DNA from: Mycolicibacterium sp. CBMA 226
Lineage (GTDB): Bacteria; Actinomycetota; Actinomycetes; Mycobacteriales; Mycobacteriaceae
DNA length: 64,000 bases
Assembly (NCBI RefSeq): GCF_009729075.1
Contig: NZ_VTGY01000008.1
Span: 124,001-188,000 of the forward strand
Direction of reading: 5' to 3'
The notes under the pieces were generated by a model. The model was given only the letters and a program-made list of their open reading frames with translations, was not told the DNA's origin and did no database searches. Positions 1-8,541 of this stretch are shown here, piece by piece (positions within the stretch are counted from its first letter, which is position 1; the number at the start of each line of letters is the position of its first letter). Made by a program: the position numbers and the translations under genes.

Positions 1-110
1 GGTAGACCGGGTCGGGAGTAGGCGTCGGCAGGCGTCGCTGTGATCAACCCAGCGACGGTCAGCGATGCCAGCGCCGCGACCAGGAACCGATTCTTCACGA
101 TGCGTGACAT
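1..110 (-). CDS. Secreted protein, N-terminal part only
   Basis: The gene starts at an ATG at 110 on the minus strand and runs off the left edge, leaving 36 codons. An AGGGGG Shine-Dalgarno lies 7 bases before the start. The residues read like a Sec signal peptide: a basic start (SRIVKNR), a hydrophobic core (FLVAALASLTVAGLITA) and a cleavage site after ATPADA. It is probably exported. No family can be assigned from the fragment. Confidence 0.6.
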   Translation of the reverse strand, partial: MSRIVKNRFLVAALASLTVAGLITATPADAYSRPGL

Positions 111-184
111 GGGTAAACCCCCTGCTCGGGAAGCGGATACACACCGCATGGCGGCGGTACCCCGATCCGGGCAGGCTGAAACGC

Positions 185-676
185 CTATGCGCGGATCACC
201 CGCCACGCCGCGAGTTTGTCGGTGAACGACATGGTCAACGCTCCGCTGCTCGACGGCAGGCGGGTGGCGGGCAGGGCGCTACCGGCTTGCTGAAACAGCG
301 TGTGCGCGGTCAGCCCGTTGACGAATCCCCGCTCGATTGTCGGGTGCTGTGCAAGGAATGCCGTGAAATCGTTGAGTACCAACGTTTTCCGGTCGATGTT
401 GGCATCGAGGCTGCCGACCCGTCGGCAACTGTGTACGACGTCCCACAGCGCCACGCCTGCGCCGGTGATGGCCTCGATGCGGTCGATATAGGGCAATTCC
501 GCGTCGAATCCGATGAGTGCGCCCAGCAACCGCCAGAACTGGTTGCGGGTGTTGGCGTAGTACTCGCCGGTGTCCAGTGACTTCTCGCTGGGAAACGAGC
601 CCAGGATCAGCACCTGAGGGTTGTTGCCGACAACCGCCGGCAGTCCCGCGCGCAACGGCATCTGTGGCTCGGTCAT
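185..676 (-). CDS. DNA-deoxyinosine (hypoxanthine) glycosylase, UDG superfamily
   Basis: This 163-residue protein looks like the bacterial hypoxanthine/uracil-DNA glycosylase family within the UDG superfamily. Members remove deaminated bases, chiefly hypoxanthine, to start base excision repair. The N-terminal segment has GSFPS followed by YYANTRNQFW, which matches the family's active-site region, and a conserved SSGA segment lies near the C-terminus. The ATG at 676 was chosen because it directly precedes the conserved domain. The open frame continues upstream only as antisense of the cyclase gene. The gene is divergent from the cyclase at 719, with a 42-base shared promoter region. The length is normal for the family. 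Confidence 0.82.
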   Translation of the reverse strand: MTEPQMPLRAGLPAVVGNNPQVLILGSFPSEKSLDTGEYYANTRNQFWRLLGALIGFDAELPYIDRIEAITGAGVALWDVVHSCRRVGSLDANIDRKTLVLNDFTAFLAQHPTIERGFVNGLTAHTLFQQAGSALPATRLPSSSGALTMSFTDKLAAWRVIRA

Positions 677-718
677 GTGCACATTCTGCGGGGCTGCCAG
701 GCGCGATAGGTTGGCCGG

Positions 719-1798
719 GTGAGCGAACAAGCTACCGAGCCGGCGGACCGCGACGAGCTGACCGCATGGTTGCTGTCCGAGGGGTTCACCGAGGAGCAGG
801 TCACCGAGGCGTTCGCGCCGACGCTGCTGCCGTCCCGGCGGGCGTTGGGTGATGACGGCACCAGGCTCTCGGCCCGTCAGATCAGCGCGCAGTGGGGCGT
901 GGATATCGACCTCCTGCAACGGATTCTGCACGCGGCCGGCCGGCCGCGCACGGAGGATGCGGATGCGGCGCTGTACCTGCCGGTCGACAGTGACCTCATG
1001 GGGTACGCCCAGCGGTTTCTCCGTTTCGGGCTCCCCGAGGACCAGGTCGTCGCCGTCGTTCAGGTCATGGCCGAAGGCCTCTCCCGCACCGTCGAGGTGA
1101 TGCGTTTTGCCGCGTTGTCCGCGATCCTGCAGCCGGGTGTCAGCGAGCTCGACGGCGCGAAGGCCACAGCCGCGCTGATCGGCAAGGCGGCACCCCTGCT
1201 CGGCCCGATGATCCAGGACATGCTTCGTACCCAGTTGTTGCACGCCCTGTTGGAGGAGGAGGTCAGCGCCAGCGAGCGCATCGCGGGGCGCCCGCTGCCT
1301 GGATCTGGGCAGGTGTCGGTCGCCTTCGCCGATCTGGTTGGCTTCACCAGTCTTGGCGAGGAACTGCCGCCGGAGGATCTGGAGCAGTTGTCGCAGCGGC
1401 TGGCCGACCTCGCGCGTGATCTCGCTGTCCCACCGGTGCGGTTCGTCAAGACCATCGGCGACGAGGTCATGCTGGTCAGCGCTGAGCCGGTGCCACTGCT
1501 CGACGTGGTGCTGCAACTGGTCGCCGCGGCCGAAGCGGACGAGGCCCTGCCGCGGCTCAAAGCCGGCATGGCCACAGGCCCCGCTGTGAGCCGGGCGGGG
1601 GACTGGTTCGGCCGCCCCGTCAACCAGGCCAGCCGGGTGACGGGCGTGGCCCGCCCCGGCGCCGTCTTGCTGGCTGAAACCGCACGTGACGCGGTCGGTG
1701 ACGCACCGGGTTTCGAGTGGTCATTCGCCGGTGCACGACGGCTCAAAGGCATTCGTGACGAGGTAAAACTGTTCCGCGCCCGCCGTGCCGTGGACTAG
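719..1798 (+). CDS. Class III adenylyl cyclase with N-terminal autoregulatory domain
   Basis: A GTG-started protein of 359 residues that makes cAMP from ATP. The catalytic domain spans roughly residues 198-345. FADLVGFTS carries the first metal-binding Asp, FVKTIGDEVM carries the substrate Lys and the second metal Asp, and NQASRV carries the transition-state Asn and Arg. All canonical class III residues are therefore visible. The N-terminal half (about 10-190) is helical and resembles the autoregulatory domain of mycobacterial Rv1264/Rv2212-type cyclases, which in that family senses pH or fatty acids. No membrane segment is seen, so it is probably a soluble cytoplasmic enzyme. The domain assignment is secure; the sensory role is inferred from family. 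Confidence 0.88.
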   Translation: MSEQATEPADRDELTAWLLSEGFTEEQVTEAFAPTLLPSRRALGDDGTRLSARQISAQWGVDIDLLQRILHAAGRPRTEDADAALYLPVDSDLMGYAQRFLRFGLPEDQVVAVVQVMAEGLSRTVEVMRFAALSAILQPGVSELDGAKATAALIGKAAPLLGPMIQDMLRTQLLHALLEEEVSASERIAGRPLPGSGQVSVAFADLVGFTSLGEELPPEDLEQLSQRLADLARDLAVPPVRFVKTIGDEVMLVSAEPVPLLDVVLQLVAAAEADEALPRLKAGMATGPAVSRAGDWFGRPVNQASRVTGVARPGAVLLAETARDAVGDAPGFEWSFAGARRLKGIRDEVKLFRARRAVD

Positions 1799-1865
1799 TC
1801 GCGGTGCCAGACGGCGACTTGCACCGACTTGCACCCTGGCCGCGACGTCGCTTACATGGGTAGGC

Positions 1866-2666
1866 ATGCCAGACATTGATCGTCGCAGCATGATGTCGAT
1901 GGCGGGGCTGGGCCTGTTGGCCGCCGCGCTCCCGATCGCCGAATCCAGGGCCGATATCCCCGGAAAGTTGATCTTCGAAGACAACTTCGACGGACCGGCC
2001 GGATCGTCGCCCGACACCTCGAAATGGGAGATCGCGACGGCCCGTGAATCGATGAAGGACCCCACGTACTGGGAGCTCCCAGAGCACGTTGGCCAGTACC
2101 GCAACGACCGCAAGAACATTTTCCTGGACGGCAAGTCGAACCTGGTGATCCGGGCCGCCAAGGACGGCAACACGTTCTACAGCGGCAAGATATTCGGCAC
2201 GTTCCGCGCCGGCATCGGCCACACCTTCGAGGCGCGGATCAAGCTCGACTGCCTGACCCCGGGCTGCTGGCCGGCCTGGTACCTGGCCAACAGCGATCCG
2301 GTCGTCGGCGGCGAGGTCGACATCATGGAGTGGTACGGCAACGGGAGCTGGGCCCCCGGCACCACCGTGCATGCCAATCTCAATGGCGGCGAACATGTTT
2401 CGCACACCATCGCGCCGGACAGCAACTGGCACACGTGGCGCTGCCAGTGGGACGACGCCGGTATCCGCTTCTGGCTGGATTACACCGACGGCGCCCAGCC
2501 GTACTTCAACGTGCCGGCAAAGTCGTTGCCCAACTGGCACTTCAATGATCCCGGCTACACCCTGTTCCCGATCATCGACCTCGCGGTCGCCGGTTCCGGT
2601 GGCGGCGATCCCGGCTCGGGTACTTACCCGGCGGACATGCTGATCGACTGGGTGCGCATCTGGTAG
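1866..2666 (+). CDS. Secreted GH16 beta-glucanase, Tat-type signal
   Basis: This 266-residue protein resembles the GH16 endo-beta-1,3-glucanase encoded by Rv0315 in M. tuberculosis. The catalytic signature EVDIME, with the nucleophile and acid/base Glu, lies near residues 150-155. The N-terminus has a twin arginine (DRRSMMSMAGL) followed by a hydrophobic stretch and an Ala-rich cleavage region, which suggests Tat export. The ATG at 1866 was preferred over the in-frame start 27 codons upstream because it puts the twin-arginine motif near the N-terminus. The stop codon abuts the stop of the convergent copper ATPase gene with no bases between them. Confidence 0.85.
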   Translation: MPDIDRRSMMSMAGLGLLAAALPIAESRADIPGKLIFEDNFDGPAGSSPDTSKWEIATARESMKDPTYWELPEHVGQYRNDRKNIFLDGKSNLVIRAAKDGNTFYSGKIFGTFRAGIGHTFEARIKLDCLTPGCWPAWYLANSDPVVGGEVDIMEWYGNGSWAPGTTVHANLNGGEHVSHTIAPDSNWHTWRCQWDDAGIRFWLDYTDGAQPYFNVPAKSLPNWHFNDPGYTLFPIIDLAVAGSGGGDPGSGTYPADMLIDWVRIW

Positions 2667-4778
2667 CTATCGGCTGGGCCTGAACCTGCGCAGTCGCAGG
2701 CTGTTGCTCACAACGAACAGCGAGCTGAAAGCCATTGCCGCGCTGGCGATCATCGGGTTGAGCATGCCCATGGCCGCCAGCGGGATCGCCGCGACGTTGT
2801 AGGCGAACGCCCAGAACAGGTTGCCCTTGATGGTCTTGAGCGTCGCGCGGGACAGCCGGATGGCGTCGCCTGCTGCGCGTAGATCACCACTGACCAGGGT
2901 CAGGTCCGAGGCCTCGATCGCCACGTCGGTGCCGGTGCCCATCGCCAGACCCAGGTCGGCCTGGGCGAGCGCGGCAGCATCATTCACGCCGTCGCCGACC
3001 ATTGCCACGACCCGGCCCTGGTCCTGCAGGCGCTTGACCTCGTCGACCTTGTCCGCGGGCAGCACCTCGGCGATCACCGTGTCGATACCGACTTCGGCGG
3101 CCACCGCACCGGCCGCGCGGGCGTTGTCCCCGGACAGCAGCACGGGCGTCAGGCCCAGCTTCTTGAGGTCAGCGATGGCTTCGGCGGCAGTGTCTTTCAC
3201 CTTGTCCGAGACCACGATGACGCCCGTGATGACGCCGTCGACCGCCACCCATACCGGGGAACGGCCCTCCTCCTCGGCGGCCTGCGCGGCGGTCTGTAAT
3301 TCAGGGGAGGCCTCGGTGGTGAGCCAGCTGCGCCGGCCCACCGCGACCTCGTGACCGTCCACCACGCCCGTAACACCGCGACCGTCATGGTTGACGAAGT
3401 CGGTGACAGCGGGCAGTGGACCGTCCTGTGCCGCCCGCGTCGCGATGACCTGGGCGATGGGGTGCTCAGAAGCGTGCTCCAGCGCGCCGGCGAGCCGTAA
3501 GGCGTTGTCGAACTCGGCATGTACCGCCGCCACCGTCATCTTTCCGGTGGTCACGGTGCCGGTCTTGTCCAACACGACGGTGTCGACCTTGCGGGTCGAT
3601 TCGAGCACCTGCGGGCCCTTGATCAGGATGCCCAACTGCGCGCCGCGACCCGTGCCGACCAGCAGCGCCGTCGGCGTGGCGAGGCCCAGGGCACAGGGGC
3701 AGGCGATGATAAGCACCGAAACGGCGGCGGTGAGTGCGGAACTGACCGTGCCTCCGGCGGCCAGCCAACCGAGCAGCGTCAGCAGCGCCAGCCCGATGAC
3801 CACCGGCACGAACACCGCCGACACCCGGTCGGCGAGACGCTGCACTTCGGCCTTGCCGCTCTGGGCATCGGCCACCAGTCGCGCCATCTGCGCGAGTTGG
3901 GTGTCCGCGCCGACGCGTGTGGCCCGAACCACGAGGCGCCCACTGGCGTTCACGGTCGCGCCGGCGATCTGGTCACCGGGGCCGACCTCGACAGGTACCG
4001 ATTCGCCCGTCAGCATCGACGCGTCGACCGCGGACGTCCCGCTGATCACGACGCCGTCGGTGGCGATCTTCTCGCCAGGGCGGACCACGAAGGTATCGCC
4101 GACGGCCAATTCCTCGATGGGCAACCGGATTTCGTGGCCATCGCGGAGCACCGCGACATCCTTGGCGCCCAGATCGAGCAGCGCCCGCAGCGCCGCGCCG
4201 GACTGCCGCTTGGCGCGGGTCTCGAAGAACTTGCCCGCCAGAATCAGCGTCGTGACCGTGGCGGCGACCTCGAGATAGAGATGTTCGCTACCGGTGCTCA
4301 GCATCCATACCGACCACAGGTACGACGTCAGCACGCCGAGCGACACCAGGGTGTCCATGGTCGCCGCGCCGTGCCGCAGATTGGTCCACGCCGCGTGATG
4401 CAGCGGCCAGGCACCCCACAGCACCACCGGGGTGGTGAGCCCGAGTGCCCACAGTGGCCAATGCGGGAATTGCAGGGCCGGGACCATCGACAGGGCAAGC
4501 ACCGGGATCGTCAGGGCCAGGGACACCAACAATCGCGGCAGGTAGGCCGTTTCGGTCGCCGCTTCGGCCTTGTCGATGCTTGCGGTGTAGCCGGTGGCCT
4601 CCACGGCCGCAACGAGGTCGCCGGTGGTCACGCTGTCCGGGTAGGTAATGGCCGCCTGCTCGGTTGCGAAGTTCACGCTGGCGTGAACACCGTCAATCCG
4701 GTTGAGCCGCTTCTCGATTCGGGCGGCGCACGACGAACACGTCATACCGCCCACGGACAGCGTGACCGACGCGGTCAT
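2667..4778 (-). CDS. Copper-type P1B-ATPase
   Basis: A 703-residue heavy-metal-exporting P-type ATPase. An N-terminal HMA domain with GMTCSSC (about residues 10-15) precedes the membrane segments. Landmarks in order are the actuator TGES (about 257), the metal-site CPC in IACPCALG (about 359), the phosphorylated Asp in DKTGT (about 398), the SEHP motif and the hinge GDGVND (about 596). CPC and the copZ partner point to Cu(I) export across the inner membrane. It overlaps the upstream metallochaperone gene by an ATGA junction, so the two are co-translated. The ATG at 4778 was chosen for this overlap and because it opens directly on the HMA domain. The symbol copA or a ctp name would fit, but which mycobacterial paralogue it is cannot be settled here. 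Confidence 0.9.
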   Translation of the reverse strand: MTASVTLSVGGMTCSSCAARIEKRLNRIDGVHASVNFATEQAAITYPDSVTTGDLVAAVEATGYTASIDKAEAATETAYLPRLLVSLALTIPVLALSMVPALQFPHWPLWALGLTTPVVLWGAWPLHHAAWTNLRHGAATMDTLVSLGVLTSYLWSVWMLSTGSEHLYLEVAATVTTLILAGKFFETRAKRQSGAALRALLDLGAKDVAVLRDGHEIRLPIEELAVGDTFVVRPGEKIATDGVVISGTSAVDASMLTGESVPVEVGPGDQIAGATVNASGRLVVRATRVGADTQLAQMARLVADAQSGKAEVQRLADRVSAVFVPVVIGLALLTLLGWLAAGGTVSSALTAAVSVLIIACPCALGLATPTALLVGTGRGAQLGILIKGPQVLESTRKVDTVVLDKTGTVTTGKMTVAAVHAEFDNALRLAGALEHASEHPIAQVIATRAAQDGPLPAVTDFVNHDGRGVTGVVDGHEVAVGRRSWLTTEASPELQTAAQAAEEEGRSPVWVAVDGVITGVIVVSDKVKDTAAEAIADLKKLGLTPVLLSGDNARAAGAVAAEVGIDTVIAEVLPADKVDEVKRLQDQGRVVAMVGDGVNDAAALAQADLGLAMGTGTDVAIEASDLTLVSGDLRAAGDAIRLSRATLKTIKGNLFWAFAYNVAAIPLAAMGMLNPMIASAAMAFSSLFVVSNSLRLRRFRPSR

Positions 4779-4978
4779 GCCGGTTGAACGACGTCGTATC
4801 CGGCGTCTTCGATCGCGGCGGTGACGGCGGCGCGATCGGGCTCGCCGTCCACTCGTACGGTGCCGGCCTTGAGGTCCACCTCGACACTCGTCACGCCGGG
4901 CAGCGGCTCGACAGCTGAGGTGATGGACGCGACGCAGTGCCCGCACGACATTCCCTGAACTTCAAGTACCTGACTCAT
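4775..4978 (-). CDS. copZ: Copper chaperone CopZ-like, HMA domain protein
   Basis: A 67-residue single HMA domain with the metal-binding motif GMSCGHC at residues 9-15. Such proteins carry Cu(I) to the partner ATPase. It is the first gene of a two-gene operon with the P1B-ATPase, and the stop and start overlap (ATGA). A TATACT -10 hexamer (4985-4990) ends 6 bases before the ATG, so the mRNA is probably leaderless. A CsoR-type palindrome overlaps this promoter, so copper induction is likely. Confidence 0.88.
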   Translation of the reverse strand: MSQVLEVQGMSCGHCVASITSAVEPLPGVTSVEVDLKAGTVRVDGEPDRAAVTAAIEDAGYDVVQPA

Positions 4979-4984
4979 GACCGA

Positions 4985-5007
4985 AGTATATACCCATAGG
5001 GGGTATA
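4985..5007 (-). promoter_or_regulatory. copZ promoter with CsoR-type copper operator
   Basis: Reading toward copZ, the -10 TATACT occupies 4990-4985. The near-perfect palindrome TATACCC-ATA-GGGGGTATA occupies 4989-5007, overlapping the -10 and spacer. Its C-tract/G-tract arms with flanking TATA match the operator type bound by CsoR copper repressors. No csoR gene is present in the window, so any repressor would act from elsewhere. The identification rests on motif form only. Confidence 0.7.
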
Positions 5008-5067
5008 GGTAGGGTGTGATCTGTCGTACCTCATCATTCGGTCGGGCCGGGTGGCATTCTGGTTCCC

Positions 5068-5271
5068 ATGGCACGTAAGGAAATCGACCCGATTCGGGCG
5101 AAGAGCGCCCTGGCTGTCGCGAAACAGCACCCGGGCATGATCCTGTTCCTGGCATCGCCCGCGATCATCGCCGTCGTTCTGGTCGGCGTATTCGTCGGCA
5201 CCGGTTGGGGCGTACTGCTGGCGCTCGCGCTGCTGGTGGCCGGCGGCGTGGTGTTGCGGCGCAACCTCTGA
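5068..5271 (+). CDS. Small two-helix membrane protein, unknown
   Basis: A 67-residue protein with a charged N-terminus (MARKEIDPIRAKS) and two likely membrane segments at about 23-45 and 48-63, ending in RRNL. It is transcribed divergently from copZ across about 90 bases that hold the copper operator, so it might share that regulation; this is inference only. No family was recognised. Confidence 0.6.
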   Translation: MARKEIDPIRAKSALAVAKQHPGMILFLASPAIIAVVLVGVFVGTGWGVLLALALLVAGGVVLRRNL

Positions 5272-5307
5272 CGGAACCGGTGTTCGCCTCGGGTGAAAGG
5301 CTGTTTC

Positions 5308-5335
5308 TTACAGTTGTAACGGTGTAATCATGTAA
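5308..5335 (+). promoter_or_regulatory. Three TGTAA direct repeats, 8-bp period, before a possible RHH gene
   Basis: TGTAA occurs at 5315, 5323 and 5331, exactly 8 bases apart. The first copy also forms an inverted pair with TTACA at 5308-5312. A candidate -10, TACAGT, lies at 5309-5314. The cluster ends 2 bases before the ATG at 5338. Short direct repeats at this spacing suit cooperative binding by a ribbon-helix-helix repressor. Confidence 0.5.
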
Positions 5336-5337
5336 GT

Positions 5338-5889
5338 ATGAGGCAACATCATTCTGGCCAGGACCGCCGCGGCGGCTGGCAGCAAGCACGGCAGCCCGAT
5401 GCGGGCGACGCCGCCGACTGGTTCGCCGGTCGGCTTCCCGAAGAGTGGTTCGCCGGAGACCCGGAAGTCACGGTGGACCGCGAGGAGATCATCGTCATCG
5501 GGCGACTGCCCGAGCCCGAGAACCCTGAAACGGCCGCCCGGGCTTCCGGGCGGGTCGCGCGTTTCCGGGAAGAGACGCGGTCGGAGCGCATGCGGATAGC
5601 CGACGAAGCCGAGGCTCGCTACGGCCGCAAAGTGGCCTGGGGCGTGGCGGTCGGGGAGTCGGAGCGAATTCTGTTCACCCACTTGGCGGTTCCGGTGATG
5701 ACCCGACTCAAGCAACCGGAGCGCCAGGTGCTCGACACTCTGGTCGACGCCGGGGTGGCGCGGTCGCGCTCGGATGCGCTGGCCTGGTCGGTCCGGCTGG
5801 TCGGTGAGCATGCCGACGAGTGGCTCGCGAAACTGCGTGACGCCATGTCGGCGGTCGACGATTTGCGCGCCGAAGGTCCGCAGCTCTGA
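5338..5889 (+). CDS. Unknown protein with possible ribbon-helix-helix C-terminus
   Basis: A 183-residue soluble protein. The first 35 residues are polar and Gln/Arg/Asp-rich. The middle (about 40-90) is acidic and contains EVTVDREEIIVIG. The C-terminal segment VARSRSDALAWSVRLVGEH resembles the two helices of a ribbon-helix-helix DNA-binding fold, followed by an amphipathic helix. No family name was recognised. Three TGTAA repeats abut its start codon, so autoregulation is plausible. Little or no Shine-Dalgarno is visible. Confidence 0.6.
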   Translation: MRQHHSGQDRRGGWQQARQPDAGDAADWFAGRLPEEWFAGDPEVTVDREEIIVIGRLPEPENPETAARASGRVARFREETRSERMRIADEAEARYGRKVAWGVAVGESERILFTHLAVPVMTRLKQPERQVLDTLVDAGVARSRSDALAWSVRLVGEHADEWLAKLRDAMSAVDDLRAEGPQL

Positions 5890-5951
5890 GCCATTGACCT
5901 ACGCCACCATGCGGGTGCAATCTCAAGGGACCGGCCCGATGGGAGCGCGCG

Positions 5952-6425
5952 ATGAGCGATCGGTTGTTCAATTACATCGGCGAGATGCTGTGCGGCGGCC
6001 TGGACGCTGACCTCGCGTCAGCCCGCGTGCTCGGGCCAGGTGATTTCACGAAATTCCTGACGGATGACGTGCGACTGCACGTCATCCAGGGACGGCTGGC
6101 AGCCGAGGAGTGGGGCGCCGCGGAACGGCACGAGCCCGTGCGGGTCGTCGCCACCCACATCGTCATCACGGAGCATGGCCTGCTGTACGCGGCCGAGGTC
6201 GGTGGTCAAAACCCGGGCTACTACCTGGCGACACCGCGGACGTTGCTCGAACCCGTCGCCGACCACATCGCCGACAGCCCACCGCCGACAGGCACGGCGG
6301 CCGCGGTGGACTGCCGGCTGGACCACGACCTCGCGTCCATCTGGCAGTTCGAAACCGCACTTCGGCATCGTCTCGAGTCCGATCCGGTCATCCGGGTTCA
6401 ACTGACGTCCGCATTCGCCGCCTGA
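5952..6425 (+). CDS. Hypothetical protein, 157 aa
   Basis: The protein is soluble and mildly acidic, with no signal peptide or membrane segment. A GGGAG motif sits 6-7 bases before the ATG. The middle (VRVVATHIVITEHGLLYAAEV) looks like beta strands and the rest is mixed. Nothing in it identifies a family. It lies 3 bases upstream of the methyltransferase-like membrane gene at 6429, so the two probably share a transcript. Confidence 0.55.
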   Translation: MSDRLFNYIGEMLCGGLDADLASARVLGPGDFTKFLTDDVRLHVIQGRLAAEEWGAAERHEPVRVVATHIVITEHGLLYAAEVGGQNPGYYLATPRTLLEPVADHIADSPPPTGTAAAVDCRLDHDLASIWQFETALRHRLESDPVIRVQLTSAFAA

Positions 6426-6428
6426 GCC

Positions 6429-6947
6429 ATGGGCACTGTGACGTCCCGCCGACGTCAAAGCCTGATGCGCAGTGCGGTTTTCACCGTCGTCGTGCCCGGG
6501 ACCGTGGCTGGGCTCATCCCGTATCTGCTCACCGACGGTTGGCGCAGGGCGGGTGATCTCGTTGGTCTGTCGGGCGCGTGGATCGCCGGAGTTCTTCTGA
6601 TTGCGCTCGGGCTGCCCGTGCTGCTCATGGCGATTTATAGATTCGCCAGTGACGGCCTGGGGACGCCGCTGCCCGCGGCACCAACGCAACGTCTGGTGGT
6701 GACGGGGCCGCACCGGTACGTCCGCAACCCGATGTATCTCGCGGTCGCCACCGTCATCGTCGGCCAGGCGCTGATTCTGGGGCAGCCCGTATTGCTTTGG
6801 TATGCAGCGCTATTTGTTTTGGTTACGGCGGCGTTCGTGTACCTCTACGAGCAACCCACCCTGCGGAAGCAATTCGGCGACGACTACCGCCGCTACTGCG
6901 CATCGGTACCCGCCTGGCTGCCGCGGGTGACGCCGTATCAACTGTAG
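6429..6947 (+). CDS. ICMT/PEMT-like membrane methyltransferase
   Basis: A 172-residue membrane protein with about four hydrophobic segments. It carries the hallmarks of the isoprenylcysteine carboxyl methyltransferase/phospholipid methyltransferase fold: GPHRYVRNPMYL near residue 97 and, near the C-terminus, YEQPTLRKQFGDDYRRYC. These form the cofactor and headgroup region in the family. The substrate cannot be inferred. Many bacterial members act on lipids or small molecules rather than prenylated proteins. The first residues are basic. An internal ATG at about residue 13 is an alternative start. Confidence 0.75.
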   Translation: MGTVTSRRRQSLMRSAVFTVVVPGTVAGLIPYLLTDGWRRAGDLVGLSGAWIAGVLLIALGLPVLLMAIYRFASDGLGTPLPAAPTQRLVVTGPHRYVRNPMYLAVATVIVGQALILGQPVLLWYAALFVLVTAAFVYLYEQPTLRKQFGDDYRRYCASVPAWLPRVTPYQL

Positions 6948-7083
6948 GTGGCGTGTCTCCGGACATCGGTGACGGCTGACGCCTGTGCCCGGCGCCAGGC
7001 GGTCGGCGTTAAAGCTGTTGTGTGCGTGGCGTTGTCGTGTAGTCGGTGCTTGTTGCGTCTGGCGAATCCAAACGATACTACCG

Positions 7084-7112
7084 TTGCTATTCGAACAGTT
7101 GTTCGATACACT
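7084..7112 (+). promoter_or_regulatory. LexA-controlled leaderless promoter (SOS box)
   Basis: A consensus mycobacterial SOS box, TCGAAC-AGTT-GTTCGA, occupies 7091-7106. It lies inside the 17-base spacer between a TTGCTA -35 (7084-7089) and a TACACT -10 (7107-7112). The ATG of the HNH gene follows 5 bases after the -10, implying a leaderless transcript. LexA bound here would block the promoter completely. Confidence 0.88.
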
Positions 7113-7117
7113 GTGTT

Positions 7118-8356
7118 ATGGGAATCGCACCAGATCTCACCACCAGCCTCGAAACCCTCCGCGGAGTGCAGGTCCCCGACGACATGGCCGGGGACGACGC
7201 ACTAGAGGCAGCGCGGTGTCTGTTCAGGCTGCGGCATGTGGCCGATCATCTGGCGACGATGATGGCCGGGGTATTGGACCGGTTGGGTGTGGCGGCAGCG
7301 CAGGGGCGGACGCTGCGGGAGCTGTTGATGTCGTTGGGCTGCGCGCCGTCGGTGGCGGAGCGGCTGATCCGGGTCGGCGGTGCACTGCCGGTGTTGCCGA
7401 CGCTGGCGGCCCATGCCAGTGATGGGGCGGTCTCGGGTGAGCATGTCGATGCGATCGTCAAGGGCATCAACCACATTCGAGCCCGCTCACCCGGTGGGAT
7501 GGACGAGGCGACCCGATTCCGGCAGGTGACCGATCTACTGGGGCAGTTCTTCTCCGGGGCCACCCCCGCGGACATCGGTAACCGCGCCCGAAAGCTGGGC
7601 AACCGCGCCGCCGCGGCCGAGGGTGGGTTGCCGGCGGCTGAGGATCGGTCGGTCAACACCCTCGATCACCGGGTCACCAGTGACGGGCGGCTGCAGGTAC
7701 GGGCAGACCTGGATGCCGAAGTCGGCGCCAAGCTGGTGGCCGCAGTGGAAGAGCTGTCAGCGCCGCGGCCCGAACCCGACGGCAGCCCCGACACCCGCTC
7801 CGCGGCGCGACGCCGCGCCGATGCCCTAGAGGCGGTGCTGGACATCGCCGCCCGCGGCGGGGACATCGCCTCGGCGCCGCGCACCCAACTGCTGGTCACG
7901 GTGCCCGCCGACACCCCGGACCTGGCGCAGTTGGAATTCATGGGATCGATCAGCACCGCGACGCTGGAACGCATCTGCTGCGACATGTCGGTCACCACCG
8001 TGATCGTGGACGGGGAGCAGGTGCCCCTCGATATGGGGCGCGAGAAACGCCTGTTCCCGGCACATCTACGCAAAGCCCTGTACCTACGGGATCAAGGCTG
8101 CATCAAATGCGGCGCCCCACCCGGACGCACCCACGCCCACCACATCGTGCACTGGACCCACCACGGCGAAACCAGTCTGAGCAACGGGTGCCTGCTGTGC
8201 CCGGCGTGCCACGCCAACATCCACCACGACGGCTGGGACGTCGTCATGGGAATGGACAAGCACCCCTGGCTCATCCCACCCGCGGTCGTCGACCCACAAC
8301 GGAACCCGATACCGGCCTACAACCGCCGCACCATGCGACTCGACCACGCCGCATAA
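7118..8356 (+). CDS. 13E12-repeat family DUF222/HNH endonuclease
   Basis: A 412-residue protein with the two-part layout of the mycobacterial 13E12 repeat family. A DUF222 region spans about residues 20-290 and an HNH nuclease domain spans about 327-375. The HNH motif is visible as CIKCGAPPGRTHAHHIVHW, then N-x-CLLCPACHANIHH, so four zinc Cys and the catalytic His are present. The ATG at 7118 was chosen because a -10 and SOS box sit just upstream; the longer open frame would place the start inside the promoter. Members are often multicopy and DNA-damage inducible, which fits the LexA site. The biological role of the family is not settled. Confidence 0.88.
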   Translation: MGIAPDLTTSLETLRGVQVPDDMAGDDALEAARCLFRLRHVADHLATMMAGVLDRLGVAAAQGRTLRELLMSLGCAPSVAERLIRVGGALPVLPTLAAHASDGAVSGEHVDAIVKGINHIRARSPGGMDEATRFRQVTDLLGQFFSGATPADIGNRARKLGNRAAAAEGGLPAAEDRSVNTLDHRVTSDGRLQVRADLDAEVGAKLVAAVEELSAPRPEPDGSPDTRSAARRRADALEAVLDIAARGGDIASAPRTQLLVTVPADTPDLAQLEFMGSISTATLERICCDMSVTTVIVDGEQVPLDMGREKRLFPAHLRKALYLRDQGCIKCGAPPGRTHAHHIVHWTHHGETSLSNGCLLCPACHANIHHDGWDVVMGMDKHPWLIPPAVVDPQRNPIPAYNRRTMRLDHAA

Positions 8357-8402
8357 CACCTAAAGCTTTGTGCACCTTGATAACTCAACAGTGATAGCGC
8401 AT

Positions 8403-8449
8403 CGCGGGTCTGCTGTTTCGGGCGGCGGAGCTGAAGCAGCAGACCCGCG
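8403..8449. terminator. Bidirectional hairpin between convergent genes
   Basis: A perfect 13-bp inverted repeat, CGCGGGTCTGCTG and its complement, separated by 21 bases. It lies between the convergent HNH gene and the ABC exporter gene. No U tract follows, which is common in mycobacterial terminators. It probably ends transcripts from both sides. Confidence 0.6.
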
Positions 8450-8541
8450 CACCCGGCCGAACGCGCCCGAACGGCGTCGAACGCAGTGCTCTGCCACCGG
8501 CCCGATGGGTGGCGAAGTTGCGGACGAGCCACACACGACCA

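Noticed and set aside
185..1516. A 443-codon minus-strand frame including the DNA glycosylase
   Set aside because: Only the last 163 codons carry the family. The rest is antisense to the cyclase gene.
3519..4787. A 422-codon plus-strand frame opposite the copper ATPase
   Set aside because: Composition is typical of an antisense shadow and the ATPase motifs on the other strand are complete.
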